Below, piece after piece: positions 15,882-23,272 of a stretch of 23,272 bases of DNA; the first letter of the stretch is position 1, and each line of letters opens with the position of its first letter. Origin of the DNA: Caryophanales bacterium UBA6331 (lineage in GTDB: Bacteria > Bacillota_I > Bacilli_A > RF39 > UBA660). Location of the stretch: positions 1-23,272 of the forward strand of contig DJSP01000033.1 in NCBI GenBank assembly GCA_002438065.1, read 5' to 3'. A program made the position numbers and the translations under genes. A model generated the notes under the pieces. It was not told where the DNA came from. It ran no database searches and saw nothing but the letters and a program-made list of their open reading frames with translations.

Positions 15882-16853
15882 ATGAAAAAAATAAGTAAAA
15901 TATTATTAATTTTTGTTGTGGCTGTTTTTAGTATAGTAAGTTTAACAGGATGCAATAAAAATAAAGATAATGAAAATAAACTAACTATTGTAACTACAAA
16001 TTTTCCAAGCTATGACTTTGCTCGTGCTGTAGTAAAAGATAACAAAGATGTAGAATTAAAAATGTTATTAAAACCAGGTGCTGAATCTCATGATTTTGAA
16101 CCAACACCACAAGATATTATTGATATAAAGAATAGTGATTTGTTTATTTATACTGGTGGAGAATCAGACGAATGGATCAGTGATATTTTGGATGATATTG
16201 ATACTGATAAGACTAAAGTAATTAAAATGATGGATTTAGTAGATGTTAAAGAAGAAGAAATAGTAGAGGGCATGGAAGATGAAGAACATGAAGAAGAGGA
16301 AGAACATCATGATGAAGAAGAAGTAGAATATGATGAACATGTTTGGACTAGTCCAGTAAATGCTATTAAAATTGTAAATGCATTGAAGGGTGAAGTAGTA
16401 TCTATTGATAATGATAATAAAAAAGTATATGAAGATAGTGCTAAAGAATATACTGACAAGCTAGAAAAAATAGATAATGAATTTAAAGATATAGTTAAAA
16501 ATGCTAAAAGAAAAGAAATAATATTTGGAGATAGATTCCCACTTCGTTATTTTGCAAGCGAATATAATCTTAAATATTATGCTGCTTTTCCAGGATGTTC
16601 TGCTCAAACTGAAGCGAGTGCAAAAACAATATCTTATTTAGTTGATAAAGTAAAAAAAGATAAAATACCTGTAGTATTCCATATAGAATTATCAAATGGA
16701 AAAATAGCTGAAGCAATCAGTAAAGAAACAGGTGCTAAAGTATTAGAGTTTAATACTGCTCATAATATTTCACAAAAGGATTTTGATGCTGGTGTAACTT
16801 ATGTAGATATTATGGAAGAAAATACGAAAGTTTTAAAAGAAGCTCTTAACTAA
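15882..16853 (+). CDS. znuA: Zinc-binding lipoprotein of the ZnuABC importer
   Basis: Cluster A-I solute-binding proteins capture Zn or Mn outside the cell for the ZnuBC channel. The start is the ATG after GGAGG at 15872-15876; an in-frame ATG 12 bases earlier overlaps that site and is rejected. A signal peptide ends in lipobox LTGC (Cys24). His70 (ESHDFEP) and His153 (DEHVW) are two expected ligands. An acidic His loop (about 131-149, EEHEEEEEHHDEEE) precedes the second, as in zinc-specific members. The third ligand region reads FGDRFPLRYF (215-224) with Asp where His is usual, a form found in clostridial relatives, and FNTAHN (290-295) follows. At 323 residues the length is normal. The stop overlaps the znuC start by one base. 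Confidence 0.9.
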   Translation: MKKISKILLIFVVAVFSIVSLTGCNKNKDNENKLTIVTTNFPSYDFARAVVKDNKDVELKMLLKPGAESHDFEPTPQDIIDIKNSDLFIYTGGESDEWISDILDDIDTDKTKVIKMMDLVDVKEEEIVEGMEDEEHEEEEEHHDEEEVEYDEHVWTSPVNAIKIVNALKGEVVSIDNDNKKVYEDSAKEYTDKLEKIDNEFKDIVKNAKRKEIIFGDRFPLRYFASEYNLKYYAAFPGCSAQTEASAKTISYLVDKVKKDKIPVVFHIELSNGKIAEAISKETGAKVLEFNTAHNISQKDFDAGVTYVDIMEENTKVLKEALN

Positions 16854-17533
16854 TGAGTTTAATAGATATTAAAAATCTATCTTTAGGATATGATGGTAAT
16901 ATCGTCCTTAAAAATGTTAATTTAAAAATAGAAGAGAATGCGTTTTTGTGTGTAGTAGGTCCTAATGGCTCAGGTAAATCTACTTTAATAAAAGGAATAC
17001 TTGGGCTTATAAAACCTATTTCTGGTACTATTACTTTTAATAATCTTAAGCAAAATTTTATAGGATACATGCCACAAGAAACAAAGGTAGATTCTAATTT
17101 TCCAGCATCAGTTTTAGAAATTGTATTATCTGGAACTTTAAATAAAAAGAGCATGAGTTTATTTTATACAAAAGAAGATAAAAAGTTAGCTATTAAAAAC
17201 TTAAAAATACTTGGTATTGAAAACTTAAAAAACAAACATTTTTCAGAACTTTCAGGTGGACAAAGACAAAAGGTCTTACTTGCAAGAAGTCTTTGTGCTA
17301 CTTCAAAATTACTTATACTTGACGAACCCTCTAATAACCTTGATAGTAAATCAAAGAAAAACTTATATGATATATTAACAAACTTAAATAAAAACTATAA
17401 TATAACGATTATAATGATTACTCATGACTTAGATCATAACAATTTAATTGGCAATAAAATACTTTCTTTAAGAGAAGATGACATTTTTTATGGAACAACA
17501 GAAGATTTTATAAAGAAGGTGCATCATGAGTAA
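16853..17533 (+). CDS. znuC: ATPase of the zinc ABC importer
   Basis: It hydrolyses ATP to drive zinc uptake through ZnuB. The start ATG shares a base with the znuA stop (TAATG). All ABC motifs are intact: Walker A GPNGSGKST (36-44), Q-loop Gln75 in MPQE, signature LSGGQ (133-137), Walker B LLILDE (153-158) and switch His191 in ITHD. At 226 residues it is a normal length for the Mn/Zn subfamily. It overlaps znuB by eight bases, so stoichiometric translation with the permease is likely. Manganese as the substrate cannot be excluded from the ATPase alone; the Zur context and the His loop of ZnuA favour zinc. Confidence 0.92.
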   Translation: MSLIDIKNLSLGYDGNIVLKNVNLKIEENAFLCVVGPNGSGKSTLIKGILGLIKPISGTITFNNLKQNFIGYMPQETKVDSNFPASVLEIVLSGTLNKKSMSLFYTKEDKKLAIKNLKILGIENLKNKHFSELSGGQRQKVLLARSLCATSKLLILDEPSNNLDSKSKKNLYDILTNLNKNYNITIIMITHDLDHNNLIGNKILSLREDDIFYGTTEDFIKKVHHE

Positions 17534-18347
17534 TATATTTGATATGTTTTCATATTCATTTATGATTAGAGCGTTTATTGTAGGATTATTAATTTCTTTA
17601 TGTGCATCATTAATTGGTTCATCTTTAGTTTTAAAGAGAAATTCTATGATAGGAGACGGGTTATCTCATGTTGGATTTGGTGCGTTTGCTATTGCTACTG
17701 TAATGGGATTTGCCCCTTTAGAATTTGCTATTCCTATTGTTATAATCGTATCCTTTTTTATCTTAAAATTAAATGATAGTAGCAAAGTACATGGAGATTC
17801 TATGATTGCACTAGTATCAAGTAGTTCTCTTGCTATTGGAACATTTGCTATTTCGGTAACAAAGGGAGTAAATACTGATATAAATAATTATTTATTTGGA
17901 AGTATCTTATCAATAAATAGTCATGATGTAGTTATAAGTGTAATCTTAACAATATTAGTAATCTTATTATATATTCTTTCTTACAATAAAATATTTGCTA
18001 TAACATTTGATGAAAAGTTTGCTAAATCAATAGGAATTAAAACAGATATTTATAATATGATTTTTGCAAGTTTATGTTCAATAGTAGTAGTTCTAGGTAT
18101 GAGACTTATGGGTTCACTTTTAATATCAAGTTTAATTATTTTTCCAACACTATCCTCAATGCAATATTTTAAAACATTTAAAAGTGTTGTTATATCAAGT
18201 GTTATTATAAGTATAATATCATTTAGTGTAGGACTTGCTTTATCATTTGTAAATGAGTATCCAACTGGTTCTACAATTGTAATTATTAATCTAATTATCT
18301 TCTTTATATTTAAAACAATTTCATTCTTAAAGATAAGGAGAAAATGA
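17526..18347 (+). CDS. znuB: Permease of the zinc ABC importer (ABC-3 family)
   Basis: This 273-residue integral membrane protein has about eight hydrophobic helices and the ABC-3 hallmark stretch after the first helix (GSSLVLKRNSMIGDGLSHVGFG, split by a helix break at about 31 to 52), which binds the ATPase in ZnuB/MntB proteins. Its start lies inside znuC with AAGGTG upstream. The stop TGA overlaps the ATG of the following permease gene (ATGA), so translation continues into the second transport module. It uses TGA as stop, evidence against Mycoplasma-type recoding. Function as homodimeric channel for ZnuA-delivered zinc is inferred from operon and family. Confidence 0.92.
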   Translation: MSNIFDMFSYSFMIRAFIVGLLISLCASLIGSSLVLKRNSMIGDGLSHVGFGAFAIATVMGFAPLEFAIPIVIIVSFFILKLNDSSKVHGDSMIALVSSSSLAIGTFAISVTKGVNTDINNYLFGSILSINSHDVVISVILTILVILLYILSYNKIFAITFDEKFAKSIGIKTDIYNMIFASLCSIVVVLGMRLMGSLLISSLIIFPTLSSMQYFKTFKSVVISSVIISIISFSVGLALSFVNEYPTGSTIVIINLIIFFIFKTISFLKIRRK

Positions 18348-19360
18348 TGGATATAATAAAAAATATTTCAATAATATTTGTTTCAATCTTTTTTGAAAGT
18401 TTACCATTTCTACTTTTAGGTTCTTTAATATCTTCAGTAATAGAAAGATATGTTAGTAATGATACAATGGCAAAATTAATACCCAAGAATGTAGTTTTAG
18501 GTTCTTTCATGGGAATATTTTTAGGATTTTTCTTACCAGCTTGTGATTGTGCAGTTATTCCTGTATCAAAAAGACTTATTAAGAAAAAAGTACCACTTAA
18601 TGTAGCAATTTCATTTATGCTTGCTTCTCCAATTATAAATCCTGTTGTATTACTTTCAACATATTCAGCATTTTATAGAACTAATCCCCAGATATTTTGG
18701 TTAAGATTAATTCTAGGAATAGGAATTGCCTTTATAATTGGTGTTGTAATGGGGCTTATATTTAAAGGTAAAGTTACTATTAATAATAGTGATGAAAATG
18801 AAGAATGCTGCCTTCATCATCATGAACACAATCATGAATGTTGTCATTGCGAACATGATCATGATCACGATGAAATAGATGATGATTTTAAAGATTTAAT
18901 GGTTGATTGTGGTATAGAAGAACCTCATGAGAAAAGAGAAGAAAAACGATCATTAAAAAACGACATACTATTTATATTCAAACATACTGCTTATGATATG
19001 TTTGATGTTGTAAAGTATTTAATGTTTGGTGCTGTTATTGCAAGTTTAGTTCAAGTGTTACTTCCAAGACAAATATTACTTATGTTTAATGAGAATAGAA
19101 TACTTGCTGTACTAGTTTTAATGCTTTTTGCTTACTTAATATCTCTTTGTTCTACATCTGATTCATTTGTAGGTAAATCACTTCTTAATTCATTTGGTAT
19201 TACTCCTATAATGGCTTATCTTTTATTAGGACCAATGATAGATATAAAAAATACAATAGTATTATTTGGTAATTATAAAAAGAGTTTTGTTATTACTTTA
19301 ATACTACTTATATTTATAACCATATTTATATCTTGTGTTCTTATGGGAGGCTTATTATGA
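18344..19360 (+). CDS. Two-half permease with His/Cys-rich loop (UPF0718/COG0701), zinc operon
   Basis: The UPF0718/DUF318 permeases (YraQ, ArsP relatives) have two homologous membrane halves. The first half here carries PACDCAVIP (65-73) and SPIINPVV (95-102), the second CSTSDSFV (269-276). Between them lies a cytosolic or external loop extremely rich in His and Cys (about 154-176, with HHHEHNHECCHCEHDHDHD-like content), a strong sign of Zn-type metal binding. AAGGAG precedes the ATG, and the gene overlaps the znuB stop, so it is part of the Zur operon. It overlaps the next gene by four bases. Direction and substrate are not shown. The ArsP branch exports arsenicals, but operon and loop favour a zinc-related role. 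Confidence 0.82.
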   Translation: MMDIIKNISIIFVSIFFESLPFLLLGSLISSVIERYVSNDTMAKLIPKNVVLGSFMGIFLGFFLPACDCAVIPVSKRLIKKKVPLNVAISFMLASPIINPVVLLSTYSAFYRTNPQIFWLRLILGIGIAFIIGVVMGLIFKGKVTINNSDENEECCLHHHEHNHECCHCEHDHDHDEIDDDFKDLMVDCGIEEPHEKREEKRSLKNDILFIFKHTAYDMFDVVKYLMFGAVIASLVQVLLPRQILLMFNENRILAVLVLMLFAYLISLCSTSDSFVGKSLLNSFGITPIMAYLLLGPMIDIKNTIVLFGNYKKSFVITLILLIFITIFISCVLMGGLL

Positions 19361-20259
19361 GAAAGCATTTTTTAGGAATAATTTGTTTAATATATGTAGC
19401 ATTAATTCTTTATGTTAAATTAACTGGTAATCTAGGTAATTATTTAGCACCTCAAATGCAAAAATACATTATTTGGTCAGTAGTTCCACTTTTAATAATT
19501 GGACTTGTGATATGTTTAAATAATCATATTTCATATAAGTTTAAGCTTACTGACATAGTATTATTATTACCAATAGTTATGATTATATTTGCAGGAGATG
19601 GAAGATTAACTGCTAGTTTAGCAAATAACCGTAATACATTATATAAAAATACAAGCAATAAAGTAATTTCTAATGATGAGGAACAAATTGAAAATAAAGA
19701 AGAACAAACAAATGAAGAGACAAGTAAAGAAGAAAATAAAACAGAAGAAAAAAATAATGAAGAAATAGTAACTCTTGAACCTGATTATGATTTTTCTACA
19801 GTTGACTACGATGTAGTTGATGCAAGTTATTCAATGCTTAATGCAATATTGACTTATCCAGATATGAATGGATATGATATTAATTATTTTGTTGGTAAAA
19901 AAATTAGAGTAAGAGGTTTTGCAGTAAAAAAATTACAGTATATGCCAACGGGTTATTTCTCTATTGGAAAGTATATTATCAGTTGTTGTGCTGCAGATGC
20001 TGGGTTTGGTGGATTTTTTGCAAAATATGATTTAAATAAAATAAAAGAGAATACATGGTATGAAGTTGAAGGTGTCTTTGATAAAATTAAGGATAACGAT
20101 GGATATAATACACTTGTTATTAATGTAATAAATATCAAAGAAATAGATGGAAGTAAAGAACAGCAGTATGCTTACCCTTGTTATTCTTATGATGATGGAA
20201 GTTGTTCTGCCTTAAACAATTATGATTTTGGAGATAATAATTATGACATTCAAAATTAA
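19357..20259 (+). CDS. TIGR03943/YcgQ-like partner of the permease (300 aa)
   Basis: The start MRKHFLG is chosen because ATGA overlaps the stop of the previous gene and GGAGG lies about 7 bases upstream; an upstream Met eight codons earlier is less likely. The N-terminus has two or three membrane helices (about 5-22, 38-54, 66-80), then a Glu/Lys/Asn-rich linker (about 100-140) and a beta-rich C-terminal domain with conserved G-K-x-x-R-V-R-G-F (about 180-188), the SCCAADAGFGG motif (209-219) and an oligonucleotide-binding-fold-like strand pattern. Such proteins are usually encoded beside UPF0718 permeases and are treated as a partner subunit. Two further Cys (C275, C283) near the end may bind metal. 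It closes the zinc operon; no clear terminator follows. Confidence 0.82.
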   Translation: MRKHFLGIICLIYVALILYVKLTGNLGNYLAPQMQKYIIWSVVPLLIIGLVICLNNHISYKFKLTDIVLLLPIVMIIFAGDGRLTASLANNRNTLYKNTSNKVISNDEEQIENKEEQTNEETSKEENKTEEKNNEEIVTLEPDYDFSTVDYDVVDASYSMLNAILTYPDMNGYDINYFVGKKIRVRGFAVKKLQYMPTGYFSIGKYIISCCAADAGFGGFFAKYDLNKIKENTWYEVEGVFDKIKDNDGYNTLVINVINIKEIDGSKEQQYAYPCYSYDDGSCSALNNYDFGDNNYDIQN

Positions 20260-20270
20260 CATATAAATAA

Positions 20271-20567
20271 ATCATAGAGGTAGTATCAATAGAGATAGAC
20301 GATAATGCACAACTTAGTTATTTAAGAATATCATCAATTAGAGATGGAGATGAGTATGGTGGTTTTAGAGTTGATATTCAAATTGAAATAGATAATATTA
20401 AAGAAAAATTTCATATTGATATAGCTACAGGTGATCCGATTACTCCAAAAGAAATAAATTATAAATATAAACCAATTCTAAGTGATAGTTATGTAAGACT
20501 GTGGGCATACAATATTGAAACAGTATTAGCAGAGAAGATAGAAATAATTTTAAGTAGAGTAGTATAA
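20271..20567 (+). pseudogene. Fragment of an AbiEii-type nucleotidyltransferase toxin gene
   Basis: An open stretch of 98 codons without any Met reads like the middle of AbiEii/AbiGii toxins (MenA-like nucleotidyltransferases of type IV toxin-antitoxin pairs). It contains DEYGGFRVDI, then FHIDIATGDPITP and WAYNIETVLAEKIEIILSR, the conserved segment in this family. Missing are any start codon, the N-terminal nucleotidyltransferase motif and the C-terminal helical part, which ends early at a TAA. No AbiEi antitoxin gene is adjacent. The fragment begins 11 bases after the zinc operon's last stop codon, probably a relic of a lost defence locus. The remaining gap to 20,675 shows nothing else. Confidence 0.75.
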
Positions 20568-20674
20568 ATGTTAATATAAAACATTTTAGAAAAGAAAATA
20601 TGTTGGAGAACTATTGATTGTTTTAGATTTAATTATGAATAGTATTATACTAAAAGATAGATGGAAAAGTTATC

Positions 20675-20701
20675 AAAAAAACGAATCAATCTGATTCGTT
20701 T
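20675..20701 (-). terminator. Terminator of tRNA-His
   Basis: AAACGAATCA (20679-20688) and TGATTCGTTT (20692-20701) form a perfect 10-bp stem with a 3-base loop. Read on the minus strand it is followed by a T run (A run at 20675-20680) and lies about 12 bases beyond the tRNA. A T run at 20704-20710 on the plus strand means it may work in both directions, also ending transcripts from the zinc operon side. Confidence 0.8.
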
Positions 20702-20712
20702 AATTTTTTTAA

Positions 20713-20789
20713 TGGGGCGAAATGTGGGGATCGAACCCACGCATACCGGAGCCACAATCCGGCGTGTTAACCACTTCACCAATTCCGCC
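20713..20789 (-). tRNA. tRNA-His (anticodon GTG)
   Basis: Read on the minus strand, the gene folds as a complete cloverleaf: acceptor GCGGAAT/ATTTCGC with the extra 5' G (position -1) facing C73, as required for tRNA-His, anticodon arm CCGGA-TTGTGGC-TCCGG with GTG, T arm GTGGG-TTCGATC-CCCAC, and an encoded CCA end (20713-20715). It has its own promoter and terminator. Confidence 0.96.
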
Positions 20790-20801
20790 ATGAACAAAAA
20801 T

Positions 20802-20830
20802 AGTTTATCAAATAACTTGCAAAATTGCAA
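20802..20830 (-). promoter_or_regulatory. Promoter of tRNA-His
   Basis: On the minus strand TTGCAA (20825-20830) is followed after 17 bases by TAAACT (20802-20807). Transcription would start near 20795, about six bases before the tRNA. The -35 box is one arm of the inverted repeat CTTGCAA-AA-TTGCAAG shared with the opposite promoter. Confidence 0.6.
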
Positions 20831-20846
20831 GCGTTTGTTGTATAAT
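20817..20846 (+). promoter_or_regulatory. Promoter of the PAP2 phosphatase gene
   Basis: TTGCAA (20817-20822), an 18-base spacer and a perfect TATAAT (20841-20846). The expected start site falls at about 20853-20854, on the ATG itself. The -35 box is two bases from that of the divergent tRNA-His promoter, so the two polymerases should compete. Confidence 0.65.
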
Positions 20847-20853
20847 TTGATTT

Positions 20854-21462
20854 ATGAAGAAATTTTTTAGTGAGAATAAAGATTATATATTAAATATGCT
20901 CCTAGTATTTGGAACAAATGCTTTTTTATATTTTATAGTAAAACAATTTATACCGAGTTATCATTTAATAACATTAAACATAGATGATAAAATACCATTA
21001 ATACCATTTTTTATAATTTTTTATAGTATTTGGTACCCTTATTTATTCGTTGTTTTTTATTTTATATTTAAAAAAGATAAAGATAAATTTAAATCACTTA
21101 TAAAGAAATCTATTGTATGTGCTGTTATAGCTGACTTATGTTTTATAATCTATCCAACAATGGTTACAAGACCAGAAGTTAACGGTTATAATTCATTAAT
21201 TAGTTTAATGCTTTATATAACTTATATGACTGATATACCAGTTAATTGCTTTCCATCTCTTCACTGCACATTTGCACTTCTTGTCATGTATGCAGTAACA
21301 TTTGATAAAAACATGAATAAATTATTTAGAATCCTTGTTGGAATAATTAGTCCGATAATATGTTTATCTACCGTTTTAGTTAAACAACATTCAGTTATCG
21401 ATGTTGTAGGAGCATGCTTTTTATCATTTATTATCTATGTAGATTTTAAAAAGAAAAAATAG
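20854..21462 (+). CDS. PAP2-family membrane phosphatase (202 aa)
   Basis: PAP2 enzymes remove phosphate from lipid phosphates or transfer phospho-head groups at the membrane. About six hydrophobic helices are visible. Motif 2 is FPSLH (133-137) and motif 3 is STVLVKQHSVIDVV (172-185), with nucleophile-type His179 and Asp183. The first motif (K-x6-RP) is not clear; only TRP (105-107) remains, as in inositol-phosphoryltransferase-like members. No ribosome binding site precedes the ATG, which lies seven bases after the -10 box, so the message may be leaderless; no internal Met has a good site either. The ABC exporter gene follows nine bases after the stop, with its own GGAGG. The substrate is unknown. 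Confidence 0.85.
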   Translation: MKKFFSENKDYILNMLLVFGTNAFLYFIVKQFIPSYHLITLNIDDKIPLIPFFIIFYSIWYPYLFVVFYFIFKKDKDKFKSLIKKSIVCAVIADLCFIIYPTMVTRPEVNGYNSLISLMLYITYMTDIPVNCFPSLHCTFALLVMYAVTFDKNMNKLFRILVGIISPIICLSTVLVKQHSVIDVVGACFLSFIIYVDFKKKK

Positions 21463-21471
21463 GAGGAAAAT

Positions 21472-23229
21472 ATGTTAAAATTATTTAAAAATTTAACTAA
21501 AAAAGAAGTTATTTTTATGATAATAAGTTCATTACTTATTATTTTTCAAGTTGCCTTAGAACTTAAAATGCCTGATTATATGTCACAAATAACTGTTTTA
21601 GTTCAAACTGAAGGAGCAAGTTTTAGTGATATATTAACTAATGGAGCATATATGCTTTTATGTGCTTTAGGTAGTTTATTATCAGCTGTGGTTACAGGTT
21701 ATCTAATTGCTGAAATAACTAGTAAATTTAGTTTAAATACTAGAAGTAGATTATATAAAAAAATTATTCATTTAGATACCGATAAAACTAAAGAGTTTAA
21801 GACATCTTCACTAATTACAAGAACAACTAATGATATAACTCAAGTGGAGAACTTACTTGGTTTTGGTATGCAGATGTTAATTAAAGCACCACTCACAGCT
21901 GCTTGGGCAATTACTAAGATATTAAATAAAAATATTGAGTGGAGTATTGCAACAATTATTGCTGTTCTAATATTAATATTTACGTTATTAAATATTATGC
22001 TTAGAGTGTTACCTAGATTTAAAATTGTTCAAAGTTTAATTGATAAATTAAATGGAGTTGAAAGAGAAAATCTTCAAGGAATTAGAGTAGTAAGAGCCTT
22101 CAATGCAGAAAAATATTCTGAGGATAAATTTGATAAAGTGAATAATGATTTAACTTCTAATCAATTAAAGAATCAAAAATTATTTGCAATTCTTAGTCCG
22201 GTCATGTATTTAGTTATGAATGGATTATCTTTATCAATTTATATAATTGGTGCTATATTAATAAGTAATTCATTATTAATAGATAAATTAACTTTATTTA
22301 GTAATATGGTTGTGTTCTATTCTTATGCTATGCAAGTTATTATGTCATTCTTAATGCTTGTTATGGTGTTTATGATGCTTCCTAGAGCTGAGGTTTCAGC
22401 TAAACGTATTAATGAAGTATTAGATGCTGAAGATAAAATAATTGAAGGAAATATTACTAAAGGTAGTGAAGAAGGAACAATTGAATTTAAAAATGTTTCA
22501 TTTAAATATCCTGATGCCGAAGAATACGTTTTAGAAAATATATCCTTTAAAGTAAATAAGGGAGAAACAATTGCCTTTATAGGATCAACTGGTTCTGGTA
22601 AATCAACATTAATTAATCTTATTCCAAGATTTTATGATGTAACAAGTGGTGAAATATTAGTTGATGGAGTAAACGTAAAAGATTATCAAAAAGAAACTCT
22701 TAATAATATAATTGGATATGTTTCTCAAAGGGCTGTTATATTTAGTGGAACTGTTAAGAGTAATATTAAATTTGGTAAATCTAAAAATAAAATAACTGAA
22801 AAAGATATATTAGATGCTGCTAAAATAGCAGAAGCAAAAGAATTTGTTGAGAAAATGGAAGATACATATGATTCTCATATTTCTCAAGGCGGAACTAATA
22901 TTTCAGGTGGTCAAAAACAAAGATTATCTATTGCTAGAGCAGTTGCTAAGAATCCGGAAATATACATATTTGATGATTCATTTAGTGCTTTAGATTATAA
23001 AACAGATGCCGTATTAAGACAAAATTTAAAGAAAAATAAGAAAGATGCTACTATGCTAATTGTTGCTCAAAGAATTGGAACAATTATGAATGCGGATAAA
23101 ATTATGGTACTAGATAACGGTAAATGTGTTGGAATAGGTACACATAAAGAATTACTTAAAAATTGTGAAGTTTATAAAGAAATTGCTTTATCACAATTAT
23201 CAAAGGAGGAGTTAGAGAATGGAGAATAA
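21472..23229 (+). CDS. ABC exporter half-transporter with degenerate ATP site
   Basis: A type IV ABC exporter subunit of 585 residues: six-helix membrane domain (about 12 to 305) fused to an ATPase domain. Walker A GSTGSGKST (371-379), Q-loop Gln419, signature ISGGQ (477-481) and Walker B IYIFDD (497-502) are present. The catalytic Glu after Walker B is Asp502, and the switch His is Gln533 (VAQR). Both changes are typical of the degenerate subunit of heterodimeric exporters such as BmrC or TM287. The next gene overlaps its end by 11 bases and should supply the catalytic subunit. GGAGG lies about 5 bases before the ATG. Possible substrates are drugs, lipids or peptides; none is shown. Confidence 0.93.
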   Translation: MLKLFKNLTKKEVIFMIISSLLIIFQVALELKMPDYMSQITVLVQTEGASFSDILTNGAYMLLCALGSLLSAVVTGYLIAEITSKFSLNTRSRLYKKIIHLDTDKTKEFKTSSLITRTTNDITQVENLLGFGMQMLIKAPLTAAWAITKILNKNIEWSIATIIAVLILIFTLLNIMLRVLPRFKIVQSLIDKLNGVERENLQGIRVVRAFNAEKYSEDKFDKVNNDLTSNQLKNQKLFAILSPVMYLVMNGLSLSIYIIGAILISNSLLIDKLTLFSNMVVFYSYAMQVIMSFLMLVMVFMMLPRAEVSAKRINEVLDAEDKIIEGNITKGSEEGTIEFKNVSFKYPDAEEYVLENISFKVNKGETIAFIGSTGSGKSTLINLIPRFYDVTSGEILVDGVNVKDYQKETLNNIIGYVSQRAVIFSGTVKSNIKFGKSKNKITEKDILDAAKIAEAKEFVEKMEDTYDSHISQGGTNISGGQKQRLSIARAVAKNPEIYIFDDSFSALDYKTDAVLRQNLKKNKKDATMLIVAQRIGTIMNADKIMVLDNGKCVGIGTHKELLKNCEVYKEIALSQLSKEELENGE

Positions 23230-23272
23230 TAGTAAAAAAGCCCCAAGACGTGGTCCAGGTATGGGTCCTGCT
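23219..23272 (+). CDS. N-terminus of the partner ABC exporter subunit (partial)
   Basis: The ATG lies inside the end of the previous gene, nine bases after AAGGAGG. Eighteen codons are visible, beginning MENNSKKAPRRGPGMGP, a Lys/Arg/Gly/Pro-rich cytosolic leader common in second subunits of Firmicutes heterodimeric exporters. The gene is cut by the window end; its identity is inferred from the overlap and from the partner's degenerate ATP site. Confidence 0.7.
   Translation, partial: MENNSKKAPRRGPGMGPA

Noticed and set aside
16846..17154. Minus-strand frame of 102 codons over znuC
   Set aside because: It is the complement of an intact ABC ATPase and has no start signal or family resemblance.
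19333..19356. Upstream Met for the TIGR03943-like protein
   Set aside because: The Met at 19357 overlaps the previous stop (ATGA) and has GGAGG at the right distance; the upstream one does not.
20645..20870. Short reading frames on both strands across 20645-20870
   Set aside because: They run across the tRNA-His gene and its terminator and have no start signals.
1..23272. Mycoplasma-type recoding of TGA
   Set aside because: Several genes end with TGA exactly where overlaps with the next gene require it, and Trp residues are TGG.

Overview
The window comes from a low-GC Gram-positive bacterium (Firmicutes, in the Bacilli/Clostridia/RF39-like range). The signs are very AT-rich DNA, strong GGAGG ribosome binding sites, lipoproteins with lipoboxes, a Fur-family/ZnuABC zinc operon and a heterodimeric ABC exporter. 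TGA is used as a stop (recombinase, ZnuB) and Trp is TGG, so the code is standard and not the Mycoplasma code. I cannot name the species.

Region 1 (1 to about 12,195) is the right-hand part of an integrative conjugative element (ICE). In order it holds a terminator, a tiny membrane peptide, three small element proteins, a VirD4/TraG-type coupling ATPase, a 2,090-residue polyvalent protein (ArdC-like N-domain, N6-adenine-methyltransferase-like domain, SNF2-type helicase, coiled coil), a 166-residue unknown protein, an attenuator-like leader, a 66-residue protein and a large serine recombinase. The relaxase, the VirB4 ATPase, the channel genes and the left end must lie upstream of the window.

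Region 2 (about 12,195 to 12,980) is the attachment-site junction. The recombinase runs straight into the 3' half of a D-Ala-D-Ala carboxypeptidase gene. The element has split that gene at or beside the codons for its conserved S-x-N active-site motif, and the last ~13-15 recombinase codons are read from host DNA.

Region 3 (12,980 to 14,982) holds a P-loop ATPase with a PD-(D/E)xK-like C-terminus (AAA_14/DUF4143 type), preceded by two CCGGCAAAA copies and a three-unit 23-bp tandem repeat abutting its promoter. A 17-bp exact direct repeat (longer if imperfect matches count) brackets this cassette. A small lipoprotein gene follows.

Region 4 (15,065 to 20,259) is a seven-gene zinc operon: a Zur-like repressor with a perfect 7-1-7 operator over its own start site, a small Cys/His membrane protein, ZnuA, ZnuC, ZnuB, a two-half permease with a His/Cys-rich loop (UPF0718/COG0701) and its TIGR03943/YcgQ-like partner. 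Genes overlap or nearly abut throughout, suggesting one Zn-repressed unit with two transport routes.

Region 5 (20,260 to 23,272) has a decayed AbiEii-like toxin fragment, tRNA-His(GTG) on the minus strand with its terminator, back-to-back divergent promoters shared by the tRNA and a PAP2-family phosphatase gene that looks leaderless, then the degenerate-site half of a heterodimeric ABC exporter and the first codons of its partner.
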